From Clostridia bacterium (lineage in GTDB: Bacteria; Bacillota_A; Clostridia; Oscillospirales; CAG-272), in NCBI GenBank assembly GCA_017457545.1, contig JAFTHF010000053.1, positions 1 to 5,099 on the forward strand: a stretch of DNA of 5,099 nucleotides. The letters are read 5' to 3'. The notes below the pieces were generated by a model that was not told where the DNA came from, did not search any database, and saw only the letters and a list, made by a program, of their open reading frames with translations. Each line of letters starts with the position of its first letter. The stretch's first letter is position 1. A program made the translations under genes and the position numbers. Below are positions 1 to 5,099 of this stretch, piece by piece.

Positions 1-1356
1 GCCAAGCCAGTCGCCAAAGTGGTCAAAGCCGGTCCAAAGATATCTGTCCTTTGTATGGTTTGTAATGTAATCCACATACTTGTGCATAGAGTTAAACTGG
101 CGTCTTAAAATAGATTTATTACCATAGGTCATATAAATCTGCCAAGGACATACTGTTGCTGCATCACCCCATGCAGCACGTGGCCACTCGGTGCTCCAGT
201 ACTGAGGAATTATAGTAGGCATATCGCCTTCCTCGCCCTGATCAAGAATAAGATCAGACAGCCATTTATCGAAGAATTTTTCAACGTCATAATTGTAGGT
301 TGCAGTCTTACAGAATACCTCTGCATCTCCAGTCCAACCCATTCTCTCATCTCTTTGAGGGCAGTCTGTGGGAATATCAAGGAAGTTACCCTTCTGACCC
401 CAGAAGATATTGCTGAAAAGCTGATTGAGTAACGCACTTGAGGAATCAAGATAGCCTGTGCGCTTCATATCGGAATGAATTACAATAGCAGTAACGGAGC
501 TCTTACTTACATCCTCGGGGAATGCGTTTACTCTTATGTATCTAAAGCCCCAAAAAGCAAGAAGTGGCTTATGCACCTGTTCACCGTCACGGCAGATATA
601 TTCAAATTCAGCCTTTGCGGTACGGTAGTTTTCGGTATAGAAATTTCCTTCCTTATCAAGCACCTCTGCAAAGGAAAATGAAACTCGGTCTCCACATTTG
701 GCATTTAAATTTATTTCAAAATAGCCCGTAAGATTCTGTCCAAAGTCAATTACGGTTTCACCCTTGGGAGTTTTGAAAATCTCAATAGGAGAAATTCTTT
801 CCTGTTCAATAATCTTTTCACCCTGCTGAGGAACTATACAGTCGTAATCATAGTCAACCACATCACAGGGAGCATAGCTTTCTTCAAAATTGGCATCATA
901 ATGCTCACCGTCATAAAAATCGGAGAAGCGCACCTTCCGTGTAGAGCTATCCCAGCTTCCGTCAGTGATAACGGTATCCTGTGTGCCATCTGTGTACTTT
1001 ATAGTAATTTCGGCAACAAAGGCCTCACGCATATGGCCGTAATATTCATTACCTCTCCAGTTGATTCTACCTCTGAACCAGCCCTTTGAAAGTGTAACAT
1101 TAATTGTGTTTTCACCTTCAAGCAAATTTGTTATATCATAGGTCTGCGCCTGAATTCTTTTAAGAGAGGTGCAACCGGGGGCAAAAATAAAATCACCGAT
1201 TCTTTTTCCGTTAAGCTCTGCATAGTAGCAGCCACGGGATGTAATTGTCATCTTAGCATTTTTTATTTTTTTATCAAGCTTGAATTCCTTTTTGAACACG
1301 GGACATTCAAATCCCATATCTGAGGAATGGGCAATCCATTTAGCATTATTAAGCAT
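1..1356 (-). CDS. GH78 family alpha-L-rhamnosidase, N-terminal part (truncated by window edge)
   Basis: This enzyme should hydrolyse terminal alpha-L-rhamnose from oligosaccharides or plant glycosides. The visible frame gives 452 residues and runs in phase to base 1 without a stop, so the C-terminal part lies outside. Residues about 1-170 form the beta-rich N-terminal region of bacterial rhamnosidases, with CYYAELNGKRIG at 43-54. Residues about 185-295 form the second beta-sandwich domain, with TVIDFGQNLTGYFE at 201-214. The (alpha/alpha)6 catalytic barrel begins near 300. The family hallmark DCPQRDERMGWTGDA is at 331-345; its RDER glutamate (337) is the expected general acid by analogy with solved GH78 structures, and FGDWL at 447-451 is also typical. 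The second catalytic glutamate would be off-window. No signal peptide is seen, so a cytoplasmic enzyme is inferred. The ATG at 1354-1356 follows AAAGGAG (1364-1370) with a 7-base spacing. The family call is firm; the exact substrate is not knowable from this. Confidence 0.95.
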   Translation of the reverse strand, partial: MLNNAKWIAHSSDMGFECPVFKKEFKLDKKIKNAKMTITSRGCYYAELNGKRIGDFIFAPGCTSLKRIQAQTYDITNLLEGENTINVTLSKGWFRGRINWRGNEYYGHMREAFVAEITIKYTDGTQDTVITDGSWDSSTRKVRFSDFYDGEHYDANFEESYAPCDVVDYDYDCIVPQQGEKIIEQERISPIEIFKTPKGETVIDFGQNLTGYFEINLNAKCGDRVSFSFAEVLDKEGNFYTENYRTAKAEFEYICRDGEQVHKPLLAFWGFRYIRVNAFPEDVSKSSVTAIVIHSDMKRTGYLDSSSALLNQLFSNIFWGQKGNFLDIPTDCPQRDERMGWTGDAEVFCKTATYNYDVEKFFDKWLSDLILDQGEEGDMPTIIPQYWSTEWPRAAWGDAATVCPWQIYMTYGNKSILRRQFNSMHKYVDYITNHTKDRYLWTGFDHFGDWLG

Positions 1357-1389
1357 AATATTTCTCCTTTAAAATAGGATTACAATCAC

Positions 1390-1418
1390 ATTTTAACATT
1401 ATATAATAAAATTGTCAA
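1390..1418 (-). promoter_or_regulatory. Sigma-A-type promoter of the rhamnosidase gene
   Basis: On the minus strand, a perfect -35 box TTGACA (1413-1418) and a -10 box TAAAAT (1390-1395) are separated by exactly 17 bases. The predicted start near 1383 gives a leader of about 27 bases, too short for a riboswitch. A GATT-AC-AATC inverted repeat (1378-1387) lies on the predicted start site and could be an operator, but it is short and could arise by chance in AT-rich DNA. Confidence 0.72.
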
Positions 1419-1435
1419 GAGAACTAAAAAAACTA

Positions 1436-1464
1436 TTGACAAAAGGAAATTTTGGTATTATAAT
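1436..1464 (+). promoter_or_regulatory. Consensus sigma-A promoter of the ArsR-family gene
   Basis: TTGACA (1436-1441) and TATAAT (1459-1464) match consensus at all twelve positions with the ideal 17-base spacer. The predicted start is near 1471, giving a leader of about 31 bases. Such a strong core promoter is what one expects when expression is set by a repressor; the operator-like repeat directly downstream fits this. Its -35 box is 17 bp from the divergent -35 box of the rhamnosidase promoter. Confidence 0.88.
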
Positions 1465-1471
1465 GAACATA

Positions 1472-1485
1472 TGAATATTTGTTCA
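1472..1485. promoter_or_regulatory. Probable ArsR/SmtB-type operator (TGAA-N6-TTCA)
   Basis: The inverted repeat TGAA-TATTTG-TTCA matches the half-site spacing known for SmtB/CzrA-type operators. A wider overlapping register, TGAAC (1464-1468) with GTTCA (1481-1485), also exists and reaches the last base of the -10 box. The site covers roughly +2 to +15 of the regulator's transcript, where a bound dimer would block initiation. Autorepression of the downstream gene is the natural inference. Confidence 0.75.
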
Positions 1486-1501
1486 CTTGTGAGGTAATAA
1501 A

Positions 1502-1828
1502 ATGAATCAGGATAAAATAGTTAAGATTAAGGAAGCGATTCTTCGTTCCAATGACGTACTTGAGGAGCTTGCAGAGCTTTATAAGGTTTTTGGTGATAGC
1601 ACAAGAGTTAAAATTCTTACTGCACTTACACAGAGTGAAATGTGTGTAAGCGAGATTTCAGAGTTTCTTGAGATTACTCAGTCTGCTGTATCCCACCAGT
1701 TAAGAGTTCTTAAGACAAGCGGTCTTGTAAAGATCAAGAGAAGCGGCAAGAATATTTACTATTCCTTGGCTGATGAGCATGTTGGTGCTATTATCGATTG
1801 CGGTATGGAGCATCTTCTTGGAGAATAA
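1502..1828 (+). CDS. ArsR/SmtB-family winged-helix metalloregulator
   Basis: This 108-residue protein is a typical full-length ArsR/SmtB repressor that would leave its operator on binding metal. The core winged helix spans about residues 20-90: VFGDSTRVKILTAL (29-42), the helix-turn-helix region around SEISEFLEITQSAVSHQLRV (50-69), and the wing KIKRSGKNIYYSL (77-89). The C-terminal helix keeps Asp91, His93 and His104 in the D-x-H-x10-H spacing of the alpha-5 zinc/cobalt site of SmtB and CzrA. The usual fourth ligand, three residues after the last His, is Gly107 here, with Glu108 one position later. The alpha-3 CxC site of cadmium/lead sensors is reduced to a single Cys48. Zn or Co sensing is therefore inferred, with modified geometry. 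The start ATG follows GAGGT (1491-1495) with 6 bases between. No transporter gene adjoins it, so any target other than itself must lie elsewhere. Confidence 0.93.
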   Translation: MNQDKIVKIKEAILRSNDVLEELAELYKVFGDSTRVKILTALTQSEMCVSEISEFLEITQSAVSHQLRVLKTSGLVKIKRSGKNIYYSLADEHVGAIIDCGMEHLLGE

Positions 1829-1835
1829 TTAAAAC

Positions 1836-1861
1836 AAAAGGCTACCAAATGGTAGCCTTTT
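1836..1861. terminator. Bidirectional intrinsic terminator between convergent genes
   Basis: The GC-rich stem GGCTACC (1840-1846) / GGTAGCC (1851-1857) has a 4-base loop and is extended by AAAA/TTTT pairs. On the plus strand it ends in a run of six T (1858-1863). On the minus strand the same hairpin is followed by TTTT-G-TTTT. It therefore serves both the ArsR-type gene, which stops 7 bases before it, and the GH39-like gene, whose stop codon touches it. Confidence 0.9.
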
Positions 1862-3193
1862 TTATTTCTCAATATACACAATTGAATTACGTTTAAGGTA
1901 TAATGTAAGCTTATTATTTTCAAAGGTGCGTACAGGGTAGAGAGACATTGTGTTGCTTTCATCGGTGATATAAACCCTTGCGCCGTCAAGGTCAAGACCT
2001 TCAGCCTCAATTGTAACACTCTTATTTAGCATATCGTCATTTTCGGCATAAAAGGTCAGCATAATTCCTGCATTATCGCCCTTTGCAGCAGCCACATAGT
2101 AAATACATGCATCATCGCTATCAGTCTTTGCCTCATTTGAAAGTGCCTTAAGCTTTGAATAAATAAGGAACGGATAATATCCCTTAAGTGGCTCAAGAGT
2201 GTATATATCAAAAAGTCCGTTCATTCCCGTAGGACGTGCATCATAGTACATAAGCATATCAATCTTGGGATTATGCTGTGCAGCGCTCATACAAGCAGAT
2301 GTAAAGGCAGCGCCCTTCATACCAATAATGGTCTTAATTGAGTAGATAAATTCGGGACCCCAGCCACGTACATACTTCCATTCGTTAAGAATAGCTTCAA
2401 AGTCCTTGTAGCCGGCCTTGATTGCTATATCGTAAATTCGTGTGCCCTTATCAGACATTTTTTGCGGTTCAGTGCCATACCAGTGCCAGGATAAGAAATC
2501 AAGGGGAGGATTTTTGCCACCGTTAAATTCCTTAACATTGTCAAAAAAGCGTTCAAGCCAATCCTCATTCCATGCAAGAGCAGGACCACCTATTTTAAGA
2601 TTTGGGAAGCATGATTTCAAGTGATTTGCAGCAGTAACATAGAGCCTTGCAAAATCCTTTTCAGTTCCACTCCAGCATCTTTTATTTGTGCTGTCATCGG
2701 GGTCAAGGTCGGGCTCATTCCAAATTTCCCAATATTCAATATCGTAGTAAAAGCCATCAGCCCAGCCCTCTGTATAGTGCCTGATTATATGCTCACAGAT
2801 TTCTGCCCATTTCTGAAAATCCTTAGGCATAACTGTGCCGTATTTTTTAATGCCGTGCTCAATCTTTGAGCCAAGACGATAAAATACCTTTGTTCCTACA
2901 TCAAATATCTGCTTGGTGTACAAATCGGTGCAAGGAAAATCATAGCTTGCAGGGTCATTTACATCGGCATCAAAATTCGGGAATATAGCATGAACGTCAA
3001 CAGTATGCTCACCACCGTATCTGCTGTCAAAGCCTGCATCGTGATTTCTTGCGTAGGGAATACCTGCAGCCTTATAGTAAAGATGATTACCTCTTGTCTG
3101 GTCGCTGCCGGCAACAATGGGACCGTTATTTACGGCATGCATATTTTTGATTGCGCCAACTATATTATTAAAATCAATTTTAACTGTGCTCAT
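1862..3193 (-). CDS. GH39-like clan GH-A glycoside hydrolase
   Basis: A 443-residue retaining glycosidase with a (beta/alpha)8 barrel, probably acting on beta-xylosides or a related glycoside. Residues about 1-330 form the barrel. The acid/base motif EYWEIWNEPD (153-162) places Glu160, and ILNEWKYV (268-275) places the likely nucleophile Glu271. This resembles Glu160/Glu277 of the characterised GH39 xylosidase of Thermoanaerobacterium. SWHWYG (235-240) fits the strand before the nucleophile. Residues about 350-443 look like the small beta-sandwich that closes many GH-A enzymes. No signal peptide is seen. The start at 3193 is chosen because TAAGGAG (3200-3206) lies 6 bases upstream and a promoter sits just behind; an in-frame ATG at 3250 would lie inside that promoter. 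The asparagine-tryptophan context of the nucleophile differs from the TEF seen in classical GH39, so the CAZy family is uncertain although clan membership is well supported. Confidence 0.82.
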   Translation of the reverse strand: MSTVKIDFNNIVGAIKNMHAVNNGPIVAGSDQTRGNHLYYKAAGIPYARNHDAGFDSRYGGEHTVDVHAIFPNFDADVNDPASYDFPCTDLYTKQIFDVGTKVFYRLGSKIEHGIKKYGTVMPKDFQKWAEICEHIIRHYTEGWADGFYYDIEYWEIWNEPDLDPDDSTNKRCWSGTEKDFARLYVTAANHLKSCFPNLKIGGPALAWNEDWLERFFDNVKEFNGGKNPPLDFLSWHWYGTEPQKMSDKGTRIYDIAIKAGYKDFEAILNEWKYVRGWGPEFIYSIKTIIGMKGAAFTSACMSAAQHNPKIDMLMYYDARPTGMNGLFDIYTLEPLKGYYPFLIYSKLKALSNEAKTDSDDACIYYVAAAKGDNAGIMLTFYAENDDMLNKSVTIEAEGLDLDGARVYITDESNTMSLYPVRTFENNKLTLYLKRNSIVYIEK

Positions 3194-3199
3194 AGGAAT

Positions 3200-3206
3200 C
3201 TCCTTA
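3200..3206 (-). promoter_or_regulatory. Ribosome binding site that fixes the GH39-like start
   Basis: TAAGGAG on the minus strand is followed by 6 bases and the ATG at 3191-3193. This decides in favour of the shorter frame over the upstream in-frame ATG at 3250, which overlaps the -35 box. Confidence 0.88.
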
Positions 3207-3221
3207 ATGCTTTCTAACTTA

Positions 3222-3250
3222 ATTGTAATATTACCTTCTTGCTTTGTCAA
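3222..3250 (-). promoter_or_regulatory. Sigma-A-type promoter of the GH39-like gene
   Basis: On the minus strand, TTGACA (3245-3250) and TACAAT (3222-3227) are spaced by 17 bases. The predicted start near 3215 gives a leader of about 22 bases. The promoter sits immediately downstream of the epimerase terminator, which argues for separate transcription of the two minus-strand genes. Confidence 0.85.
3225..3234. repeat. Perfect 10-bp palindrome GTAATATTAC over the -10 box
   Basis: The palindrome overlaps the -10 hexamer of the GH39-like gene's promoter and extends into the spacer. A repressor bound here would block RNA polymerase. It is short and AT-rich, so operator function is only a possibility. 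Confidence 0.35.
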
Positions 3251-3253
3251 TAG

Positions 3254-3279
3254 AAAAAGCTCCCAAACGGGAGCTTTTT
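3254..3279 (-). terminator. Intrinsic terminator of the aldose epimerase gene
   Basis: The stem AAAAAGCTCCC (3254-3264) / GGGAGCTTTTT (3269-3279) pairs perfectly over 11 bp around a 4-base loop. On the minus strand it ends in TTTTT. The hairpin starts one base after the epimerase stop codon (3281-3283). It separates the epimerase transcript from the GH39-like gene's promoter. Confidence 0.9.
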
Positions 3280-3280
3280 A

Positions 3281-4165
3281 TTAGTTTAATTCAATCTTGT
3301 ATGAGTTAGAGAAGGAGAAGCCGGAGGGAAGATGAATCATTTCTTCCTTGGTTTCAAGGTCATCAATTACGCCCTCGTTAGCGGGGATACCGCACCAAGG
3401 CTCAATGCAGATGTAAGGTGCATCTGTCTTGGGTGCGTGCCAAAGACCGATATACTTCATATTGTCAAAGGTCAATGTAACGCTGTCAGGTGTCAAATCA
3501 CTCTTAAGAGTAATCTTCTTGTCTGTATTGTAGAGGAAGATTGCATCGTCATCAAAAAGCTCATGCTTAAGGTCGATTCTCTTAACTCCACCGTCCATAA
3601 AGAGCTTATCTTTCTTTGTGCAGAAGCATGTGGGGGAGAAGTCAACACGCATAGCGTCGCATTCCTTGTCAAATTCTACATAGTAATCCTCAAAATTGGT
3701 TTCAGGGTTAAGAGGAACATTGAATGCAGGGTGACCGCCTAATGTGAATATAAGCTCCTTGTCATCAACATTCTTAACAGAATAGATAACCTCAAGTGTC
3801 TTTTCAACAAGCTTGAAGGTTACATCAAATCTGAACTCAAAGGGATACTTTTCACGTGTAGCATCATTTGATTCAAGAGTAAGAGTAAGCTCATCGGATT
3901 TAGCGGCAGTTACTCTGAAAAGGGAAGCACGTGCAATACCGTGATTTGGCATTTCATAGGTCTTGCCCATATATGTATATTTACCCTCGTAAAGTCTGCC
4001 ACAGATGGGGAACATAATAGGCGCATGACCGAGCCAGTATTTTTCGTCTCCCTGCCAGATGTATTCCTTTTCTATATCCTCACCAAAGGTAATCATTGAA
4101 ACTATTTCAGCACCAAGCTTATCAATGCCTACCTGCATAAATTCATTTTTAATTGTAAATATCAT
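3281..4165 (-). CDS. Aldose 1-epimerase (mutarotase) family protein, LacX-like branch
   Basis: This 294-residue protein should interconvert the alpha and beta anomers of a free aldose in the cytoplasm, feeding sugars released by glycosidases into kinases or isomerases. It is a complete beta-sandwich mutarotase. Visible family signatures are WQGDEKYWLGHAPIMFPICG (37-56) followed by Arg57, the first catalytic-type histidine in NHG (His75), GGHPAFNVP (143-151, His145), and CIEPWCG (253-259) with the likely catalytic base Glu255. The FPICGR and IEPWCG wording is characteristic of the LacX-like branch and not of classical GalM, whose natural sugar is often unknown. The ATG at 4163-4165 follows GGGAGGG (4174-4180) with 8 bases between. 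It is probably transcribed alone, from the promoter at 4199-4227 to the hairpin just past its stop. Its neighbourhood with two glycosidases fits sugar catabolism; specificity for galactose, glucose, rhamnose or xylose cannot be told. Confidence 0.93.
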   Translation of the reverse strand: MIFTIKNEFMQVGIDKLGAEIVSMITFGEDIEKEYIWQGDEKYWLGHAPIMFPICGRLYEGKYTYMGKTYEMPNHGIARASLFRVTAAKSDELTLTLESNDATREKYPFEFRFDVTFKLVEKTLEVIYSVKNVDDKELIFTLGGHPAFNVPLNPETNFEDYYVEFDKECDAMRVDFSPTCFCTKKDKLFMDGGVKRIDLKHELFDDDAIFLYNTDKKITLKSDLTPDSVTLTFDNMKYIGLWHAPKTDAPYICIEPWCGIPANEGVIDDLETKEEMIHLPSGFSFSNSYKIELN

Positions 4166-4198
4166 TGGTCAAACCCTCCCAAAACTATTCTAATTAAT

Positions 4199-4227
4199 AT
4201 TATATCATACATTTTTTTTAAAATCAA
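4199..4227 (-). promoter_or_regulatory. Sigma-A-type promoter of the aldose epimerase gene
   Basis: On the minus strand, TTGATT (4222-4227) and a perfect TATAAT (4199-4204) are spaced by 17 bases. The predicted start near 4192 gives a leader of about 27 bases. The spacer carries an A-tract, which is common in Firmicute promoters. Confidence 0.78.
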
Positions 4228-4237
4228 TACGACTTTA

Positions 4238-4266
4238 TTGAAAAATCAAACAAATTATGGTATGAT
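4238..4266 (+). promoter_or_regulatory. Sigma-A-type promoter of the radical SAM gene
   Basis: TTGAAA (4238-4243) and TATGAT (4261-4266) each differ from consensus at one position and are 17 bases apart. The predicted start near 4273 gives a leader of about 22 bases. The -35 box lies 10 bp from the -35 box of the divergent epimerase promoter. Confidence 0.78.
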
Positions 4267-4294
4267 ATCCCTATAAGAGTAAGAGAGGTGTATT

Positions 4295-5099
4295 ATGGCC
4301 AATATAGTATTATCCGGAAAATGCAACTTAAGATGTCCATATTGCTTTGCTGAGGACTTCACTTGTGAGCAAAGTGAGGATATGAGCCTTAATGATTTTT
4401 ACAGAGTGGCAGATTTTATTGCCGAGGAGGGTAGTGTAGGGCTTATTGGCGGAGAGCCATTAATATACAAAAATTTCAATTACGTAATGGATTTTTTGAA
4501 CCGTGATATGCGTTTCCACAGTGTGACTGTATTTACTAACGGTATTTATATTGATAAGCATATTGACTCTCTTTGCTCCTATAAAACCAGACTTTTAATA
4601 AACCTTAATTCAAGCGAGGATATCGGTAAGGATAAGGTTGCACAAATAAATGAAAATATAAGGCTTCTTTGCGACAGAGGTATGAGAGGCAATATTACTC
4701 TTGGAATAAATATTTATAAGGAAAATCAGGATATTACCGAATTTATCGACACTCTCTGTCGTTTTTCTATGGACAGGGCAAGAATCAGCGTAACTATTCC
4801 ACAGGATAAAAGTGAGGGAGCCCTCCCTTATTTTAAGCGTATGAAGCCAACGCTTATGAATATATATAGGCAATTTAAGGAAAACAATATTGCGCCTTGC
4901 TATGACTGTAACGTAATACCTCACTGCGTGTTTACCAAAGAGGAGCTTGATTTTATAGCCACCCTTCCGTACGTATCCTATCAGGAAAGAGAGCTGATTT
5001 TAGGAAACAGAGCAGTTTGCGCCCCGATTGTAGATATATATCCTGATTTAAGCGCTACACGTTGCTTTGGCTGTTATGATGATTTAAAGGTGTATATAA
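4295..5099 (+). CDS. Radical SAM protein with C-terminal cysteine clusters, function unknown (truncated by window edge)
   Basis: The visible 268 residues are the N-terminal part of a radical SAM enzyme, which would cleave S-adenosylmethionine at a 4Fe-4S cluster to start radical chemistry. The cluster motif CNLRCPYC (Cys10, 14, 17) lies only ten residues from the start. It is followed by the SAM-binding GGEP (52-55) and TNG (81-83), as in the usual partial TIM barrel. After the barrel come more cysteines: CYDCNVIPHC (Cys202, 205, 211), Cys242, and CFGC (257-260). The CxxCx5C spacing is that of part of a SPASM domain, which suggests auxiliary Fe-S binding, but its order relative to the other cysteines is not the standard SPASM order. 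No N-terminal peptide-recognition domain is present. The ATG is supported by GAGG (4285-4288) 6 bases upstream. The substrate is unknown; peptide or protein modification is one possibility. The frame is still open at the window end. Confidence 0.88.
   Translation, partial: MANIVLSGKCNLRCPYCFAEDFTCEQSEDMSLNDFYRVADFIAEEGSVGLIGGEPLIYKNFNYVMDFLNRDMRFHSVTVFTNGIYIDKHIDSLCSYKTRLLINLNSSEDIGKDKVAQINENIRLLCDRGMRGNITLGINIYKENQDITEFIDTLCRFSMDRARISVTIPQDKSEGALPYFKRMKPTLMNIYRQFKENNIAPCYDCNVIPHCVFTKEELDFIATLPYVSYQERELILGNRAVCAPIVDIYPDLSATRCFGCYDDLKVYI

Noticed and set aside
210..449. A 79-codon minus-strand frame inside the rhamnosidase region.
   Set aside because: It overlaps the conserved DCPQRDER catalytic region in a different frame, so it is a by-product of that gene.
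1483..1492. TCAC-TT-GTGA symmetry next to the ArsR-gene ribosome site, as a possible RNA hairpin.
   Set aside because: A two-base loop and four-base stem cannot form a stable hairpin, and the better-supported signal here is the TGAA-N6-TTCA operator.
3194..3250. A longer start for the GH39-like gene at an in-frame ATG at 3250, adding 19 residues.
   Set aside because: That ATG overlaps the -35 box, and the predicted transcript begins downstream of it. The internal ATG at 3193 has a TAAGGAG site at ideal spacing.
3332..3742. A 136-codon open frame on the plus strand inside the epimerase gene.
   Set aside because: It lies antisense to a well-conserved coding sequence, has no recognisable protein features, and reads as a shadow of the real frame.
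1862..4165. An operon of the epimerase and GH39-like genes, since they share strand and lie close together.
   Set aside because: A strong terminator (3254-3279) followed at once by a near-consensus promoter (3222-3250) separates them.
4166..4294. A possible precursor-peptide gene next to the radical SAM gene.
   Set aside because: The 129 bases are taken up by two promoters and ribosome sites, and I see no small ORF with a ribosome binding site. A precursor could still lie beyond 5099.
4610..4924. A 104-codon open frame on the minus strand inside the radical SAM gene.
   Set aside because: The plus-strand frame carries clear radical SAM motifs throughout; the antisense frame shows no recognisable domain.

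Overview
The window looks like chromosomal sequence from a low-GC Gram-positive anaerobe, most likely a gut or rumen Clostridia (Oscillospiraceae or Lachnospiraceae type). The basis is AT-rich intergenic DNA, near-consensus sigma-A promoters (TTGACA-17-TATAAT type), strong AGGAG-type ribosome sites, hairpin terminators with U-tracts, and carbohydrate-enzyme content. The taxonomic placement is inference; there is no rRNA or other marker gene here.

Layout. (1) Bases 1-1356, minus strand: the first 452 residues of a GH78 alpha-L-rhamnosidase, cut by the left edge. (2) Bases 1357-1501: a divergent promoter region. (3) Bases 1502-1828, plus strand: a small ArsR/SmtB-type metal-responsive repressor with its own promoter and a TGAA-N6-TTCA operator. 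(4) Bases 1836-1861: a hairpin that can terminate transcription from both sides. (5) Bases 1862-3193, minus strand: a clan GH-A glycosidase resembling GH39, with its own promoter. (6) Bases 3254-3279: a terminator. (7) Bases 3281-4165, minus strand: an aldose 1-epimerase of the LacX-like branch. (8) Bases 4166-4294: a second divergent promoter region, with the two -35 boxes only 10 bp apart. (9) Bases 4295-5099, plus strand: the first 268 residues of a radical SAM protein with an unusual C-terminal cysteine pattern, cut by the right edge.

How the genes work together. Each gene has its own promoter, and two have clear terminators, so the region reads as a series of single-gene units and not one operon. 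The rhamnosidase, the GH39-like enzyme and the epimerase lack visible secretion signals. They fit a cytoplasmic pathway that trims imported rhamnose- or xylose-containing oligosaccharides or plant glycosides and equilibrates the released sugar anomers. The ArsR regulator and the radical SAM protein have no obvious link to sugar use. I see no mobile elements, CRISPR arrays, tRNA or rRNA genes. No gap between genes exceeds 150 bases. The radical SAM protein is the least explained item.
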